From: Pinus tabuliformis
Taxonomy: Eukaryota > Streptophyta > Pinopsida > Pinales > Pinaceae
Reading direction: 5' to 3'
Length of the DNA stretch: 64,000 nucleotides
NCBI GenBank assembly: GCA_031772625.1
Contig: CM062819.1
Span: 1,230,671,070-1,230,735,069, forward strand
The notes under the pieces are model-generated. The model had not been told where the DNA came from. It was given only the letters and a program-made list of their open reading frames with translations, and made no database searches. Position numbers and translations under genes: made by a program. Of this stretch, positions 34,265 through 45,327 are shown one piece after another. Each line of letters opens with the position of its first letter. The stretch's first letter is position 1.

Positions 34265-35084
34265 TTAGGACCAACAGTTCCTCCATAGGCTGTAGTTGGA
34301 GCTCCCTCTCAAGGGAAACTCGCATGACCTTATGCTCTTCAAACTTGAGATCTCTACGAACCACTGTCCTCTAACTGGTAGGAAAGTACACCCAATAGTT
34401 GTGAGGTGTATCAATGTACCCCACAAGTATCCCCATCTCTGTTGTTGGCTCAAGCTTCTTCCATGCATCCTTTGTCCCATGACAATATACCGATGAGCCA
34501 AAGATCCTGAAGTGACCCACATCTGGTCTCTTACCGAAGAAAGCTTCCTCTGGTGTCTTCATCCCAAGTATGCGATGTGGGCTTCTATTCTATAAATAGA
34601 CTGTTTTGTTGCATGCCTCAACCCATAAGTGAAGTGGTAGGCCTTGGTCATGCAGCATCGCTCGTGCTGCCCCTACAATAGTTCTATTCTTCCTCTTAGA
34701 CACCCCATTTTGCTATGGGTTATGAGGTTCCATCAACTCTCGTTTAATTCCTTCCACTGCACAGAAGTCTTTAAACTCTTGAGAGACATATTCTTCACCG
34801 TTTTTGCTTCTCAAGGCCTTGACCTTCTTCCCTAACTCCTTCTTCTGCATGAAATAAATCCAGCATTTACGAGAATAGTCATCAATGAAAATCACAAAAT
34901 ACCTTTTCTTTGCTATGGATGTCGTTGAGAATGGTCCACACACATCAGTATGAGCTCACTCTAAAATAGACTTTGCTCGACTGTCTCGATCATAAAATGA
35001 AGACTTGGTGTACTTTCCCAAGGTACAACCTTTGCATGTGTCAAATTGCTCAAGTTTACCTTTGGGAACTCCTGTAGATATCTG
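34265..35084 (-). pseudogene. Integrase region of the minus-strand copia
   Basis: Minus strand: MCGPFSTTSIAKKRYFVIFI, then DDYSRKCWIYFMQKKELGKK, VKALRSKNGEEYVSQEFKDF and the C-terminal KTPEEAFFGKRPDVGHFRIF. These are copia integrase core and C-terminal signatures. Broken. Confidence 0.82.
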
Positions 35085-35810
35085 CTACATTATCTTCAAA
35101 GCCCCATGATGCGAATGGCCCAACCGTCTATGCCACAACTTGGCAATGTCTTGTCTTTTCACCAATTCTGCATTCGTACTCAATGCTGCACAATCATCTA
35201 CCTCTAGTTTATAGAGATTCTTCACCCGAATCCCTATCCTCTTGGTCTGACCCGTGGCTATGTGTCTTAGGAATGCCTTTCCTTTACTGAAGACAACATC
35301 GTAGCCTTTGTCCTCCAACATCACGATCGATACCAAGTTCTTCTTCAGTCCAAGAACATACTTCACATCTGTCAAGGTGATAGGAGCTCCATTCTCCCTC
35401 TGAAAAGCAACTATGCCCACTCCTGAAACACTATACCTTCTATCGTCACCCATCTCTATGTGCATCTTGAGGTCTTTCTCCTTCAAGGTACTGAATAAAC
35501 TTTTATCACCGATCATGTGGAATGAGGCTCCACTATCAAGATACCAAACACAACCCATCATCGATGACACCATGCATGGGATGAAGGTAAAGTCCATTTC
35601 GAACTGAGAGGCTAGTGCCTCACCTTCCGATCCTTCCGAGGATCCCTTCTTGGACTTCTTCGATGGGCATTTAGTCGCATAATGTCCCATCTCGTGAAAA
35701 TTAAAGCATCTCACTTTAGACATGTCTCCCTTCTTCCCTCCATGAGAAGAATTTGATTTGGAATGGGAAGCCTTCCCCTTCCCTTTCCTTGCCTTGCTTG
35801 CTAAGGCCAA
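35085..35810 (-). CDS. Zinc knuckle, protease and GAG-pre-integrase of the minus-strand copia
   Basis: Open frame of 241 codons on the minus strand. A Lys/Ser/Gly-rich start leads to a knuckle CFNFHEMGHYATKC at about residues 35-48. The retropepsin motif WYLDSGASFHMIGD is at about residue 93. DVKYVLGLKKNLVSIVMLED follows, and the GAG-pre-integrase motif LWHRRLGHSHHGALKIM closes the frame. All are standard for copia pol. Confidence 0.85.
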   Translation of the reverse strand: MALASKARKGKGKASHSKSNSSHGGKKGDMSKVRCFNFHEMGHYATKCPSKKSKKGSSEGSEGEALASQFEMDFTFIPCMVSSMMGCVWYLDSGASFHMIGDKSLFSTLKEKDLKMHIEMGDDRRYSVSGVGIVAFQRENGAPITLTDVKYVLGLKKNLVSIVMLEDKGYDVVFSKGKAFLRHIATGQTKRIGIRVKNLYKLEVDDCAALSTNAELVKRQDIAKLWHRRLGHSHHGALKIM

Positions 35811-35829
35811 ATTTTCTTCATCATCATCC

Positions 35830-36482
35830 TTGGCTGAAGAACCATCTCATGTGCTCCTCCTAATCTCCTCCTGCATAATATCTAACCACAGTCGTTCCTA
35901 ATCTGGCAGTTTCTCCCTTCCATTCACAGAGTCTTGGTAGCTATTCCAACTCTTTGGAAGGCCAAGGAGAGCGAGGCTCACAATATCATCATCGGCAGTA
36001 GTTATTCCCACACTGCCAAGCTCATCTCTGCAGGTGTTGAGCTTGTTCAGATATGTGGAAATAGTATCGCCCTTCTCCATCTTAATTCTTCGAAGCTTAT
36101 CCTTGAGCGCCAATTTCCTCTGGTCGCTACTGTTTTGGTAGAGGTCCTTCAGTGTCTTCCACATTGAAAATGGAGTATCCTTCCCATGGATACTCGAGAC
36201 AATATGGTCTCAAACTCCCTCAAGGATCATCCGTCTCGCCTTCGCCACACACTTCTTCCACTCAGCCAACTCTTGTGCATTAGTTGAAGCTGGCTTTTGG
36301 ATTTCTTGATCAATGAATTCCTTCAAGCCATTGTCTTCTAATACAACCTCCATTCTATCTTTCCATGCTATGTAATTTGAGCTACCTTCCAAGGCATACT
36401 CGAGTCTCAAGCCATAGAATGCCATTGGACAACCTTGAAGTATGATATGAATTCGATTTGCACCTGCAACCCCGAACTTCAA
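35830..36482 (-). pseudogene. gag: gag of the minus-strand copia
   Basis: The minus strand from 36482 carries LEGSSNYIAWKDRMEVVLED, then MWKTLKDLYQNSSDQRKLAL and ISTYLNKLNTCRDELGSVGI, closing with LALLGLPKSWNSYQDSVNGR. This is the UBN2/DUF4219-type copia gag. Broken. Confidence 0.85.
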
Positions 36483-36550
36483 ACTTCAAATTCTCTTCTT
36501 AGTATACTGTTCACAGCTCTGATACGGTGTAGAAAATTTCTACAAATCTC

Positions 36551-36562
36551 GCTCCGATACCA
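36551..36562 (-). other. Primer binding site (tRNA-Met)
   Basis: The plus strand reads GCTCCGATACCA, so the minus strand is TGGTATCGGAGC, one base off the common TGGTATCAGAGC site. It abuts the LTR end at 36563. A second similar copy, GCTCTGATACGG, lies near 36515. Confidence 0.8.
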
Positions 36563-37550
36563 TGTAGAAAATTTTCTTATAGGTTAACCCAATAATGCAA
36601 TATAAATCAAAGCAAAATGCTATAACCTACTTCTACTATCAATTTGCGGAAGCTTAAATATCAAGATGAACAATATAACTAGAAGAAGAAGAATCAATGC
36701 ACAATACACATGAAAATACTTTTGGGGAAAGCCTCAGCTAAAAGCCCCACTATCTGTATTATCATACAAGGTGGAAATACATAGGAATTATACAAAGCCT
36801 TAGCTCTCACATCTAGCCAGCTCTCAATACAATCCTCACAGATACTCACAAGAAGCCCTGGCTTCTCTCAATACTTCCTCTCTACCCTCTAAGCTCCTAT
36901 TTCCTTGCACTGTTCCTTTGGGATGATCTCCTTCAACCAAGTGGAAAAACTCGATTTACCAAGTGGATGATCTCCTGATCTCACACACTATTAGAACTGC
37001 GCAATCCTCAAGGAATGATTCCTTCTGCATGCATGAGTTTTCTTTATAGGAAAACACATGCAACTGATAGTACATTTCCCTTGACTTTAATCTCAACTGG
37101 GTCTTTCTCAAAATAGACATGCATGAGTTTCTGATGGGGGAATCTTCAGTTAACTAGAGTACACTAGTTGAGTGCATGCATGCATCAACTCACTGTTAAC
37201 TCTCTATTAGTTCCTCAAACAGTTTGGAACTAATTTAACTGGACTTAACTCAGTAAACTAAGTTAACTAATTACAACTCAAATATAACTCAATCTTATCT
37301 CCTTAATTTAAGGCTTATCTCCTTAATTTAAGGGATAACTCTTGCATGACATCAGAAAGACTTCTAACTTGAATTTCTCCAACTAATTAAGTCAAAATAG
37401 CTTAATTAATTATTTCCAAGTAGTTGTTAAGACTAAATTTGATTTTAATTCACAATTTAATTCAATGAAAAATTAAATTGGAATATTCTTGTTGCCACAT
37501 TTCAACATTTACCACATCTTATAAGATCAATTTTATTATTATATCCAACA
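36563..37550 (-). repeat. LTR of the minus-strand copia (988 bp)
   Basis: On the minus strand it starts TGTTGGATATAATAATAA at 37550 and ends GAAAATTTTCTACA at 36563, typical copia LTR ends. It contains a 20-bp direct duplication near 37293-37335 (CTTATCTCCTTAATTTAAGG twice). Confidence 0.8.
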
Positions 37551-38206
37551 TTGATTTTTATTTAGAGAACATTTATTTTTTATTTTAAATTTATTTTTTA
37601 TTTTAAAAAGTACACAGACAAAACCACACATTGCCCTCATAGTGGGTTATAGAAGAAGTCTTTTTGTACAAAAATTGTTTGTCAATTTTGAAATGGAAAA
37701 TTTGTTCTGTAAGGAAAATTTTCATAATATGTTTATTTCTCATAATTTTTTTTTTTTTTTTTTTTTATTAATCATTTTTCTATCTACTATAGCCTACAAA
37801 AAAAACATATAATGTTAAAAAATTTCCTTCATATCATGGTTGTTCAAAAAAGGAAATATTATCATTTTTATAAATAAGATTCTATTGTTATGGAGCTTAT
37901 GCATCTATGTTCACCTATTTATTGAAATTAAGACTTAGTAGTAGGCATAGAAGATCAAAAGATTTCATTGTAGTAGATCATTTTCCTACTCAAAGAAGTG
38001 ATATTATTCCAATTTAAACCATCTCCTCATCCTCTTGGGGTTTGGATTCACAAATGGTATCTATCACTCCTCAATGCCTCCACATGCTTATATTTACTAC
38101 TTGCTCAACTTGCTTGCATTTATAAATATTACTTTCCATGGCTCCACACACAAATATTCCTGCTTCCTACTCCACTTGGTTATCTTTACTACTTGCTCAA
38201 CTTGCT

Positions 38207-38270
<64 letters not shown>

Positions 38271-39057
38271 CTTCCTATCATGTTTAACCCACTTAATACA
38301 ATGAATGCATGGCAATAGGCACTTGGGATCAAAATTGATTCAATGCAAGTATGATTCCTAATTATCAAAAATTCAATGCTAAATAATAAGTAACACTCAT
38401 TAATTTTTGTTGGAAAAAAATAATGTTATTTATGTGTTCTTTTGCACTCATGTCATGCATCATAATGCATACATGCACTAACCATTAGGTTTATAATTCA
38501 TATGGAAAAATAATGTGTGTTCTCCATGCATGCAAAAAGTGCACCATTACTTATGCATGCGCAGCTCTCGCTCGCCACATTATTGAAAAAAAGAGATAAT
38601 AGTTATTCTTGGAAATTATATTCATTTTATGGAAATTTTCTTATGGAGGTTTGTAAATAGTTCTTGTTGTTTTTCTTTTATTGGAATTTAAGTTGTTTCT
38701 CTAGTATTGGAGATTGGGTTAGTTACCTATAAAAAAAGGGGGTTTCATTGTATTTGAAGAATAATGTTCCTAAAATGAAAGAGCAAATGGTTCTATTAAA
38801 TTCCCTCCATATGGTTCTTACATCGATTATAAGTACATGATCAAATTGAATTCCCTCCATATGGTTCATATATAGAGCGGAAGTGTCCTATTAAATTTCC
38901 TCCATGTAATTTCTACATAGATTATAACAGTGGCAAACGAGTGTTGTGCATGTGTATTCATTCAAGCATATCTAGAATGTTGTGTATGTGTATTCATTTA
39001 AGTATATCTAGAATTTTTGTATATAAATAAGATTTTTTTTTTAAGTATGCACAACTC
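37551..39057. other. AT-rich flank with simple repeats, no gene
   Basis: No coding region. Holds a poly(T) run (about 37746-37766) and a (TA)n run (38211-38268). Three diverged copies of a TATTAAATTCCCTCCATATG-type unit occur at about 38795, 38845 and 38888, and a 37-bp direct duplication (GTGTATTCATT...ATCTAGAAT) at about 38943-39015. Open frames across the TA run are artefacts. Confidence 0.6.
38211..38268. repeat. (TA)n microsatellite
   Basis: Perfect TA dinucleotide run of 58 bp. Confidence 0.98.
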
Positions 39058-39059
39058 AA

Positions 39060-39074
39060 CATAATGGAAACTAT
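39060..39074. repeat. Target-site duplication, left copy
   Basis: CATAATGGAAACTAT, repeated exactly at 39897-39911. The match extends to 17 bp if two A residues are included. Confidence 0.88.
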
Positions 39075-39896
39075 GAAGGGGTGCTCTGTAAAAATGATCA
39101 CAATATTTACAAGTGGGAGCTTACACCCACAGGGAATTTGCGAGAGGAATGCCACAGTTTGGCATGCACAAACAATGAGTATTATCAGAGTATGAGGGAG
39201 GCGCAGCAATTGGGCAATTAAGTGAATGGCGGACAAGGGTTCATCTCGCATAAGATCTCAGCATCGGTACGATGGAAGCTTTCAAATGGACAGCGGGATG
39301 TGGAGCAAGAGCGGTTTCCCTTCTCAAAGAAATCAGAGGTCAAGTGGTTTCGTGGTTTATCGGGTGCTTCCAAGACCCCAAGCGGTTTTTCATGGTTTGC
39401 CTCCGATGCCATTCATCAATCACCACGTGGCAGCAGGCGGAGAGAGAAAACTGCCTATATTGGGCGGGTTATCCTCGAGCTTCTTCTTCGCCTGATATTC
39501 TCTTCAACCGTTGGATTCGGCGGCTGAAGATCTACGACCTCAGTTCATCGAGCTAGTTGGATGCGTTATCCTCCGAGCTTATCATGATCTTCGTGGTGGC
39601 TCCTAGGTTTCGGATGTCAAAGTTGCACAGGATTTATCCCCCTGAATGGACCCGATAGAACCCTTGAATTTGGTTTATTTTCCTTTCATGTCCGTAGGTT
39701 TGGTCAATTTGTAGGCTTTTTGAGGTGCCGTTTTTACCCCCCAACCGTGTGTTCACAGAGTTTTGCAGAACTGAGGCCTGATTTTTGAGGTTTGGCGGTC
39801 ACTAGCTGCTCCCATTGACTTTGGCCGGGACTTGTAACATAGTTTTGTAATTTTTTAGCCATTGAGAAGGAAACACTCTTACTTTAAGAAAAAAAA
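39075..39896 (+). mobile_element. Retroposed sequence of unknown origin (poly(A)-tailed, 822 bp)
   Basis: This insert is clearly GC-richer than its surroundings. It ends in a short A-run (39889-39896) and is flanked by a 15-17 bp exact direct repeat: the hallmarks of LINE-machinery retroposition. It could be a 5'-truncated LINE, a SINE-like element or a processed pseudogene. Plus-strand frames of 101, 94 and 89 codons overlap around 39222-39556; none shows an RT, zinc-finger or host domain I recognise. The last 300 bp (about 39590-39890) look like a 3' untranslated region. No internal Pol III box was identified. Confidence 0.75.
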
Positions 39897-39911
39897 CATA
39901 ATGGAAACTAT
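39897..39911. repeat. Target-site duplication, right copy
   Basis: CATAATGGAAACTAT, directly after the A-run; partner of 39060-39074. Confidence 0.88.
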
Positions 39912-41274
39912 AATGTGTGAGGTATATATGAAATTCAAAATTATTTTTCATTTTCATTAATAAAAAAAAAACTTATTTAAAATCATCAATATTTATTAAC
40001 GAGTTAAAATGAAACTAATCCTTGAAATTGAAATATAACCATTTCCTTGGGAAAATGAAACATACACACTTTTTTCTTTGAACACACCCGGTGGTCGACC
40101 TATTAGCGGTTTTGCTTGGTGGACTCCATTACACAAATATAGCATCTATCTCAGGTGAAAGAAACTTCAATTTAAAGTCATTGATCACCATATTTGGGGG
40201 AATATTGCCTGATATTGCCTCTTCCTAAATCCCCAATAGGGAAAAGCGTTTCAGGACAGGTTGATTTGTTGCTGCCAATTTCGCTTTCACTGCGTTATGA
40301 CTCAATTATTTGCAGATGTGTGAGAAGACTAAACAAGATATACCTCTTAATTCGACTTTTCTGATTGGTGTAGGTATGTAATAAGCAAGCTATATCCGTA
40401 ATATCGCACAATGCACAAATATGCAAGGGAAAAAATCTGAAATTGCGGAGAATCAGTTCAGAGGGAATATTCACAGCATTATGCACTATGCCTGCTTGAT
40501 CTCAATCTTTTAAAGTATTCCTTCTGTCATTTACGAAGGCATATGCTTTATTGTCATCCTGGATATCCCTGGTGCCAAACTACATAAATACCCCAAATCT
40601 GCCTTGATCAGTATGAACGAGTAGAAGCAGTAGCAAATTTCTGTGACTTGTTGGTGTGGTGACCATTTGCGGTGCAACTCTCCTTGGGCGGGCAGGAATA
40701 AGGGCTCATAATAAGAATGCCACTCCACCCATGACATCACAGACAATGATTATTGGTGGTGGCTGCTCTATTCCACTTCCGCCAAAGGAGAGTTGCTCTG
40801 TGATTGCTCCCCATAGTGTAGTGTTTGCAGCATGATTGTGACAACGACTGTACCAAAAATGGTGTCTCTGCTCCTGGAATACAAAGGACCAAGGTACTTC
40901 CTCTCCCTTTTCTTTACTTGGCTGATTGCTGTGGTGCATTCCTTTTCCAAAAAATATATAATTTTTTTGGGATAGTCCTAATTTATAGAAACAACATTGA
41001 TTTAACAAATGTGACACAGGCAATGCATTAACGAAGCAACCAGGTTTCTGCTGGATATGCTGCATGCAATCCAAAAGAAGAAAATCTACGACGAGATTTA
41101 CAGTCCTATTATCTTTAAATTCTGTCATGTAAGTGTTTATGTATCTGCAACGACTGATTTTGTGATCTATGGTTTGCGACTTACCGAAAACTAAAGTGGG
41201 ATACCTAATTTTCCGAAGGACGCAATATCGCACCACAGTGATGAGCGCGTAGGTATAAATTGAGTTTTAATGTT
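39912..41274. other. Unassigned sequence, no gene established
   Basis: Composition is closer to genic (less AT-rich) at 40080-41240 than in the neighbouring repeats. The longest frame is 176 codons on the minus strand (40706-41236), with a hydrophobic C-terminus (PPPIIIVCDVMGGVAFLL) but no family match. Overlapping short frames exist on both strands. It could be a decayed host gene fragment or an unknown repeat. Confidence 0.4.
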
Positions 41275-41686
41275 TATTCATCACTTGTGTTTATTAAAAT
41301 GTCTGCTCTTAAGCTTGAATTTCGATCATAGATCCCTTTAAGGGTCCTGATACAAAAGCACCACGGTAATGCCTCAAAGGCCATCACTGCAATTCAAATT
41401 AATTTTGATAAACAGTATATGGTGTGTGGAAGAAGGCTGGAGGCGTAGAAAAGCTATGAAGAGAGAGACATGGTGAAAAGCTATTCATCACTTGTGTTTA
41501 TTAAAATGTCTGCTCTTAAGCTTGAATTTCGATCATAGATCCCTTTAAGGGTCCTGATACAAAAGCACCACGGTAATGTCTCAAAGGCCATTACTGCAAT
41601 TCAAATTAATTTTGATAAACAGTATATAGTGTGTGGAAGAAGGCTGGAGGCGTAGAAAAGCTATGAAGAGAGAGACATGGTGAAAA
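41275..41686. repeat. Tandem duplication, 207-bp unit, two copies
   Basis: Units 41275-41481 and 41482-41686 differ at three positions, roughly 1.5%. The unit begins TATTCATCACTTGTGTTTAT. Its end includes about 36 bp homologous to the outer edge of the copia LTR that follows, so the duplication spans the insertion junction and happened after that copia inserted. Confidence 0.92.
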
Positions 41687-41973
41687 ACTCAATATAAATA
41701 TTGAATTAAAAAAATATCAAATATCTGAATGCTTGAGATTCTTTGTTATACTTCTTATTACAACAATATATATAGCTTTTAATACTTTTATAATTATAGA
41801 AATTGCCTTCATATTCTACAACTATGGCAATTTTCATCTAACTCTAATTTCAGTAATTCTAACTTCTTATTAATCTAGGGAGTTATAATCTATGATAACA
41901 TAACTCAAAATTTGTTGAGGGTTGAACTATAATCTATGTTGACAATTGACTCGATCGAGCATTATCTTCAACA
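41651..41973 (-). repeat. 3' LTR of the old copia
   Basis: Homologous along its length to 53550-53897 (for example CAACAATATATATA, CTTCATATTCTACAACTATG and GCATTATCTTCAACA at the end). Followed by ACTCCCTTTTAA, the minus-strand polypurine tract. Confidence 0.8.
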
Positions 41974-42014
41974 CTCCCTTTTAATGCTTAATGATATAAT
42001 TTCAAGTATGTTTC

Positions 42015-42870
42015 TCATATAATGAAACTTTTGGTAGTGCTTTGGTGAATAAGTTGATCATTTGTTCTACAAAATTTTTCAATTTCTCCTTTTGCCACAT
42101 AATCCTTTGTGAAGTGATATTTGATATCAATATGTTTGGTGTGGCTATGAAACACTAGATTCTTACTTGTGGCAATTGTAGATATGTTATCACAATAAAT
42201 ATTTGTGGCATCTTGTTGTCTATGTTTTAGATCTATCAATATTCTCTCCAACCAAAGTGCTTCACACTTTGTTGTTGTTGTTGCAATGTACTATGCCTCT
42301 ATAGAAGAGAATGAAAGAGTTGGTTGTTTCTTTGAAGATCATGATACTACACTTGAATTCTTCTACTAACTGATTACGTATATATCAAGTCATCTACATA
42401 TAAACAAACTATTGATATATCATTACCATTTGACTTCATATATAATTTGGGTTCACTTTTGCTCTGGTTAAATCTTTTTTTTTTCAGAAAATAATTATTA
42501 ATTATGCAATATGATGCTCTAGGGGCTTGTTTAAGCCCATAAGTGTTTTTTTCAACTTGTAGACTTTATATTTATTTCCTACAACTTCATATACTTGGTG
42601 TTTTTGAAAATAAATATATTCTTGCAACACACCATTCAAAAATGTCGAATTCACATTAAATTGATATATTTATGCTTTTGTATATATCCATCAGTTGCAT
42701 ACTTTTTTTTGTACACCCATTTGACCCCAATGACTTCTTTCTCAGTAAGAGGATCCACAAGCTCCCATGTTTCATTCCTCTCATTTGCTACAATTTCTTC
42801 ATGCATTGCTTTTCTCCATGCCTCTTCTTTTGTTGCATCCTCAAAATAAGTTGGTTATGATTCAATCTAA
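42015..42870 (-). pseudogene. RT and RNase H remnants of the old copia
   Basis: Minus strand: the N-terminal RT box GVKWVYKKKY, the catalytic zone SIVCLYVDDLI near 42390, and the RNase H end IYCDNISTIATSKNLVFHSH then TKHIDIKYHFTKDYVAKGEI. RT is not complete. Several breaks. Confidence 0.78.
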
Positions 42871-42874
42871 TACA

Positions 42875-44240
42875 TTAAGAAAAATTAGTATATCCATAAA
42901 TTTCATTTAAGGATTTTACATTTCTTGGAGGAGGACTTGGACTTAAAAAGGGAGTTGAACTTGTAGAAGATGATGGAGTGGATCTAGTAGGAGAAGTATT
43001 TGGGCTACTTGTTGGATTCCATTTCCATTCATATATTTCATCAAATAACACATCATGACTAACCAACAATTTTTCAGTTTGTGGATCATACAATTTATAA
43101 CCCTTTGTCTCCTCACAATAGCCAATAAAAATGTATTTCACATTTTTATCATCTAGTTTTTTCCTTTTTTCAATAGGAATATGAGCATAAGCAATACAAC
43201 CAAAGACTTTCAAATGAGAAACACTAGGTTTTCTTCCAATTCATGCTTGATATGGAATCATATTTCACACATTCTTGTTGGACATCTATTAAGCAAATAA
43301 AAAAAGCTTCGGCCCAAAAAGTGTTTGGAAGACATTTACCTTTCAACATGCTCCTAGCCATTTTAAAAATTGTCATATTCTTTCGCTAGGCCACACCATT
43401 TTGTTGGGGAGTATAACTTCTTGTCAATTTCCTTTGAATTCCATTCCTTTTGCAGTAACAATCAAATTCATTAGAAGTGAATGATCTGCCTTGATTTGTG
43501 TGTAATGTCTTCAATACATAACCACTTTCCTTCTCAACAACAGCTCTAAATTGTTAAAATATAACAAATGTCATTAGAAGGCATTTCAACCTAACAGTGC
43601 ACATGAAATTATCATGTAATTCCATGTCATAATATTTAAACCAATCAAAATCCTTTTAATTTAAAAAGAGGTACATGTAAATATTTTGTATGGAAAATAA
43701 GAAAACTATTTCTTTTATTTGTATTTTTGGTTTATGTCCTTACAAGTTTACTCAATTTTGAAGTGTAGACATTCATTGGATGTGGATCAATGTGGATCTT
43801 CATAAAAATATGTATAATGGGTACTCATTGAATGTGGAATTTAATTCTGCACCCAATGAGTGTCTACACTTAAAATTTGAGTAAATCAGTAAGGAGATCA
43901 GCCAAAAATACAATTAAAAAAAAATAGTTTTTATTTTTACCCTCCAAAATTCATAACTCTTATTTTATTATTTTAACTATTATTTTATTGTTTTCTTTAG
44001 GAGGCTGCTTTGCGCTGAAATTTCCTCTAATGATCATATTTTTATTCAATAAAATATACTCATGTTCTTCTACTAAAATCATCAACAAAAGTATTAAAAT
44101 GCTTACTTTTGTTTAGAGAATGTTTGCATAGGACCACATATATCTACATGCACTAACTCCAATGGTTTTTTTCTTTCTCCAAGATTTTCCTATGGGAAAT
44201 GAATCTTTGTGTTACTTGCAAAGAATACATTGAATTTTGT
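42875..44240 (-). pseudogene. Integrase of the old copia, interrupted by a MITE
   Basis: Minus strand, C-terminal part: MKVFGCIAYAHIPIEKRKKL, then YIFIGYCEETKGYKLYDPQT, followed by a Ser/Thr/Pro-rich spacer. Core fragments with MNRTI/ACY-like segments lie at about 43250-43550 and 44000-44200, separated by a foldback element. Broken. Confidence 0.75.
43673..43962. mobile_element. Foldback/MITE-like element inside copia integrase
   Basis: Two arms of about 90 bp are imperfect inverse complements: left 43693-43779 (TACAAGTTTACTCAATTTTG and AGTGTAGACATTCATTGG), right 43851-43940 (CCAATGAGTGTCTACACTTA and AAATTTGAGTAAATCAG). The loop is about 70 bp. Weaker pairing extends outward some 20 bp. No coding capacity. 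Short, AT-rich and palindromic, it fits a MITE; no clear target duplication was seen. Confidence 0.75.
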
Positions 44241-44527
44241 ACATATGCTCAATTGTCATAATTTATGTTTTATCCCTTGTAATGTATAAAAAATTGGTAA
44301 GACATGTTCTTCATGTCATATTTTTGGTTCCAAAATAATGAATTCAACCCTCCTTCAAGTCAATTCAGTCCATTGAAGAGACACACCCATTATGGACAAG
44401 AAGAACACTATATAAAGGTAATCAACCTCCTCCACAAAGTCACCATTCGACCTCTCACGAGAAAGATAATTTTTGGGTATCTAAGAAAAGGACAAGAAGA
44501 ACAAGAAGGATGAAAATAATGGTGAAT

Positions 44528-44531
<4 letters not shown>

Positions 44532-44566
<35 letters not shown>
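44532..44566. repeat. (CT)n microsatellite
   Basis: Run of TC/CT dinucleotides inside the suspected solo LTR. Confidence 0.95.
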
Positions 44567-44568
<2 letters not shown>

Positions 44569-44998
44569 CATCTCTCTCCCCCTTAGATCACACTTGTGTT
44601 TCTAGGCAACATATTCTAGGTAGGACAAATTTATGGGAAGACTATGAGGTTAAAATTTTGGGTTTCTAGATAGTTGGGAGGCCTAATTTTAGCCTAGGGC
44701 AGATCAAATCAGGTCAATTTACAGGACACATTGGAGGCTTGACTTGAGGGTCATTGACCAGGTTTTACCATAAGCATTGTTGGTCAGTTTGACCTCATAG
44801 TTTACTAGTAGAATTAGATGTATATCTTGTTGAACTAAAGAATTTCTCTATGAAAAAGGTTGTTGGGTTTTTCCCCTAAGTGGGTTTTCCTAAGGTAAAT
44901 CTTGTTTTCTCTTTGTGCATTGTGATATCTATTGTCCTTATGGTTTTATGGTTGAATTTCTGATGTGTAATTGCTTAATGATAAACAAGAATCGTTAA

Positions 44999-45002
<4 letters not shown>

Positions 45003-45087
<85 letters not shown>
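45003..45087. repeat. (TA)n microsatellite
   Basis: Uninterrupted AT dinucleotide run of about 85 bp near the right edge of the suspected solo LTR. Confidence 0.97.
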
Positions 45088-45088
<1 letters not shown>

Positions 45089-45164
45089 TTAGAAGTAATT
45101 ATCAGTATTTCAGAAATATTGTGCTTGTATCTATTGCACTTGAAAACTCAACACATCCTTCACA

Positions 45165-45325
45165 TATTGATCAACATAATCAACAAGAGGTAAACCTTTA
45201 ACCATTTTCTTATGATGCAATAATATTAATAATCTTATATTAATATGCCCATACCTCATGTGTCATATCAAGTAAATATTATCATAGCCAACTTGTAAAG
45301 CTCTATTTGCTTCAGGGGAGAGATT
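45165..45325 (-). pseudogene. GAG-pre-integrase piece of the old copia
   Basis: The minus strand carries an MRYGHINIRLLILLHHKKMV-like motif followed by KGLPLVD, the copia GAG-pre-integrase signature. It lies between the possible solo LTR and the nested gag-only copia that entered at 45328. Confidence 0.7.
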
Positions 45326-45327
45326 AA
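45323..45327. repeat. Target-site duplication, left copy (ATTAA)
   Basis: ATTAA directly before the LTR at 45328; repeated at 52127-52131 after the other LTR. Confidence 0.9.

Larger units (their letters stand above)
34036..37550 (-). mobile_element. 5' part of a minus-strand Ty1/copia element
   Basis: Read on the minus strand: LTR (37550-36563), tRNA-Met primer site (36562-36551), gag (36482 to about 35830), zinc knuckle and protease (35810-35085), integrase (to about 34265), then an abrupt end exactly at the 3' LTR edge of the Tork-like copia. RT, RNase H and the other LTR are absent. The precise junction suggests the Tork-like copia inserted here and the far side was later lost. Several interruptions. 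Confidence 0.85.
44245..45125 (+). mobile_element. Possible solo LTR inserted in the old copia
   Basis: About 0.9 kb of non-coding sequence splits the copia integrase zinc-binding region. It has copia-LTR features on the plus strand: CACTATATAAAGG near 44406 as a TATA region, and GTTGGGTTTTTCCCCTAAGT then GGGTTTTCCTAAGG near 44866-44898, a common U5 phrase. Exact ends and a target duplication could not be fixed. It includes (CT)n and (TA)n runs. Confidence 0.4.

Noticed and set aside
37998-38318. Frames with long Tyr-Ile runs
   Set aside because: Translation of the (TA)n microsatellite; the same applies at 61385-61859.
38408-38821. Possible solo LTR (TGTTGGAAAA...CTTACA)
   Set aside because: Ends look LTR-like, but the flanks (ATTTT and TCGAT) do not form a target duplication and no partner copy exists in the window.
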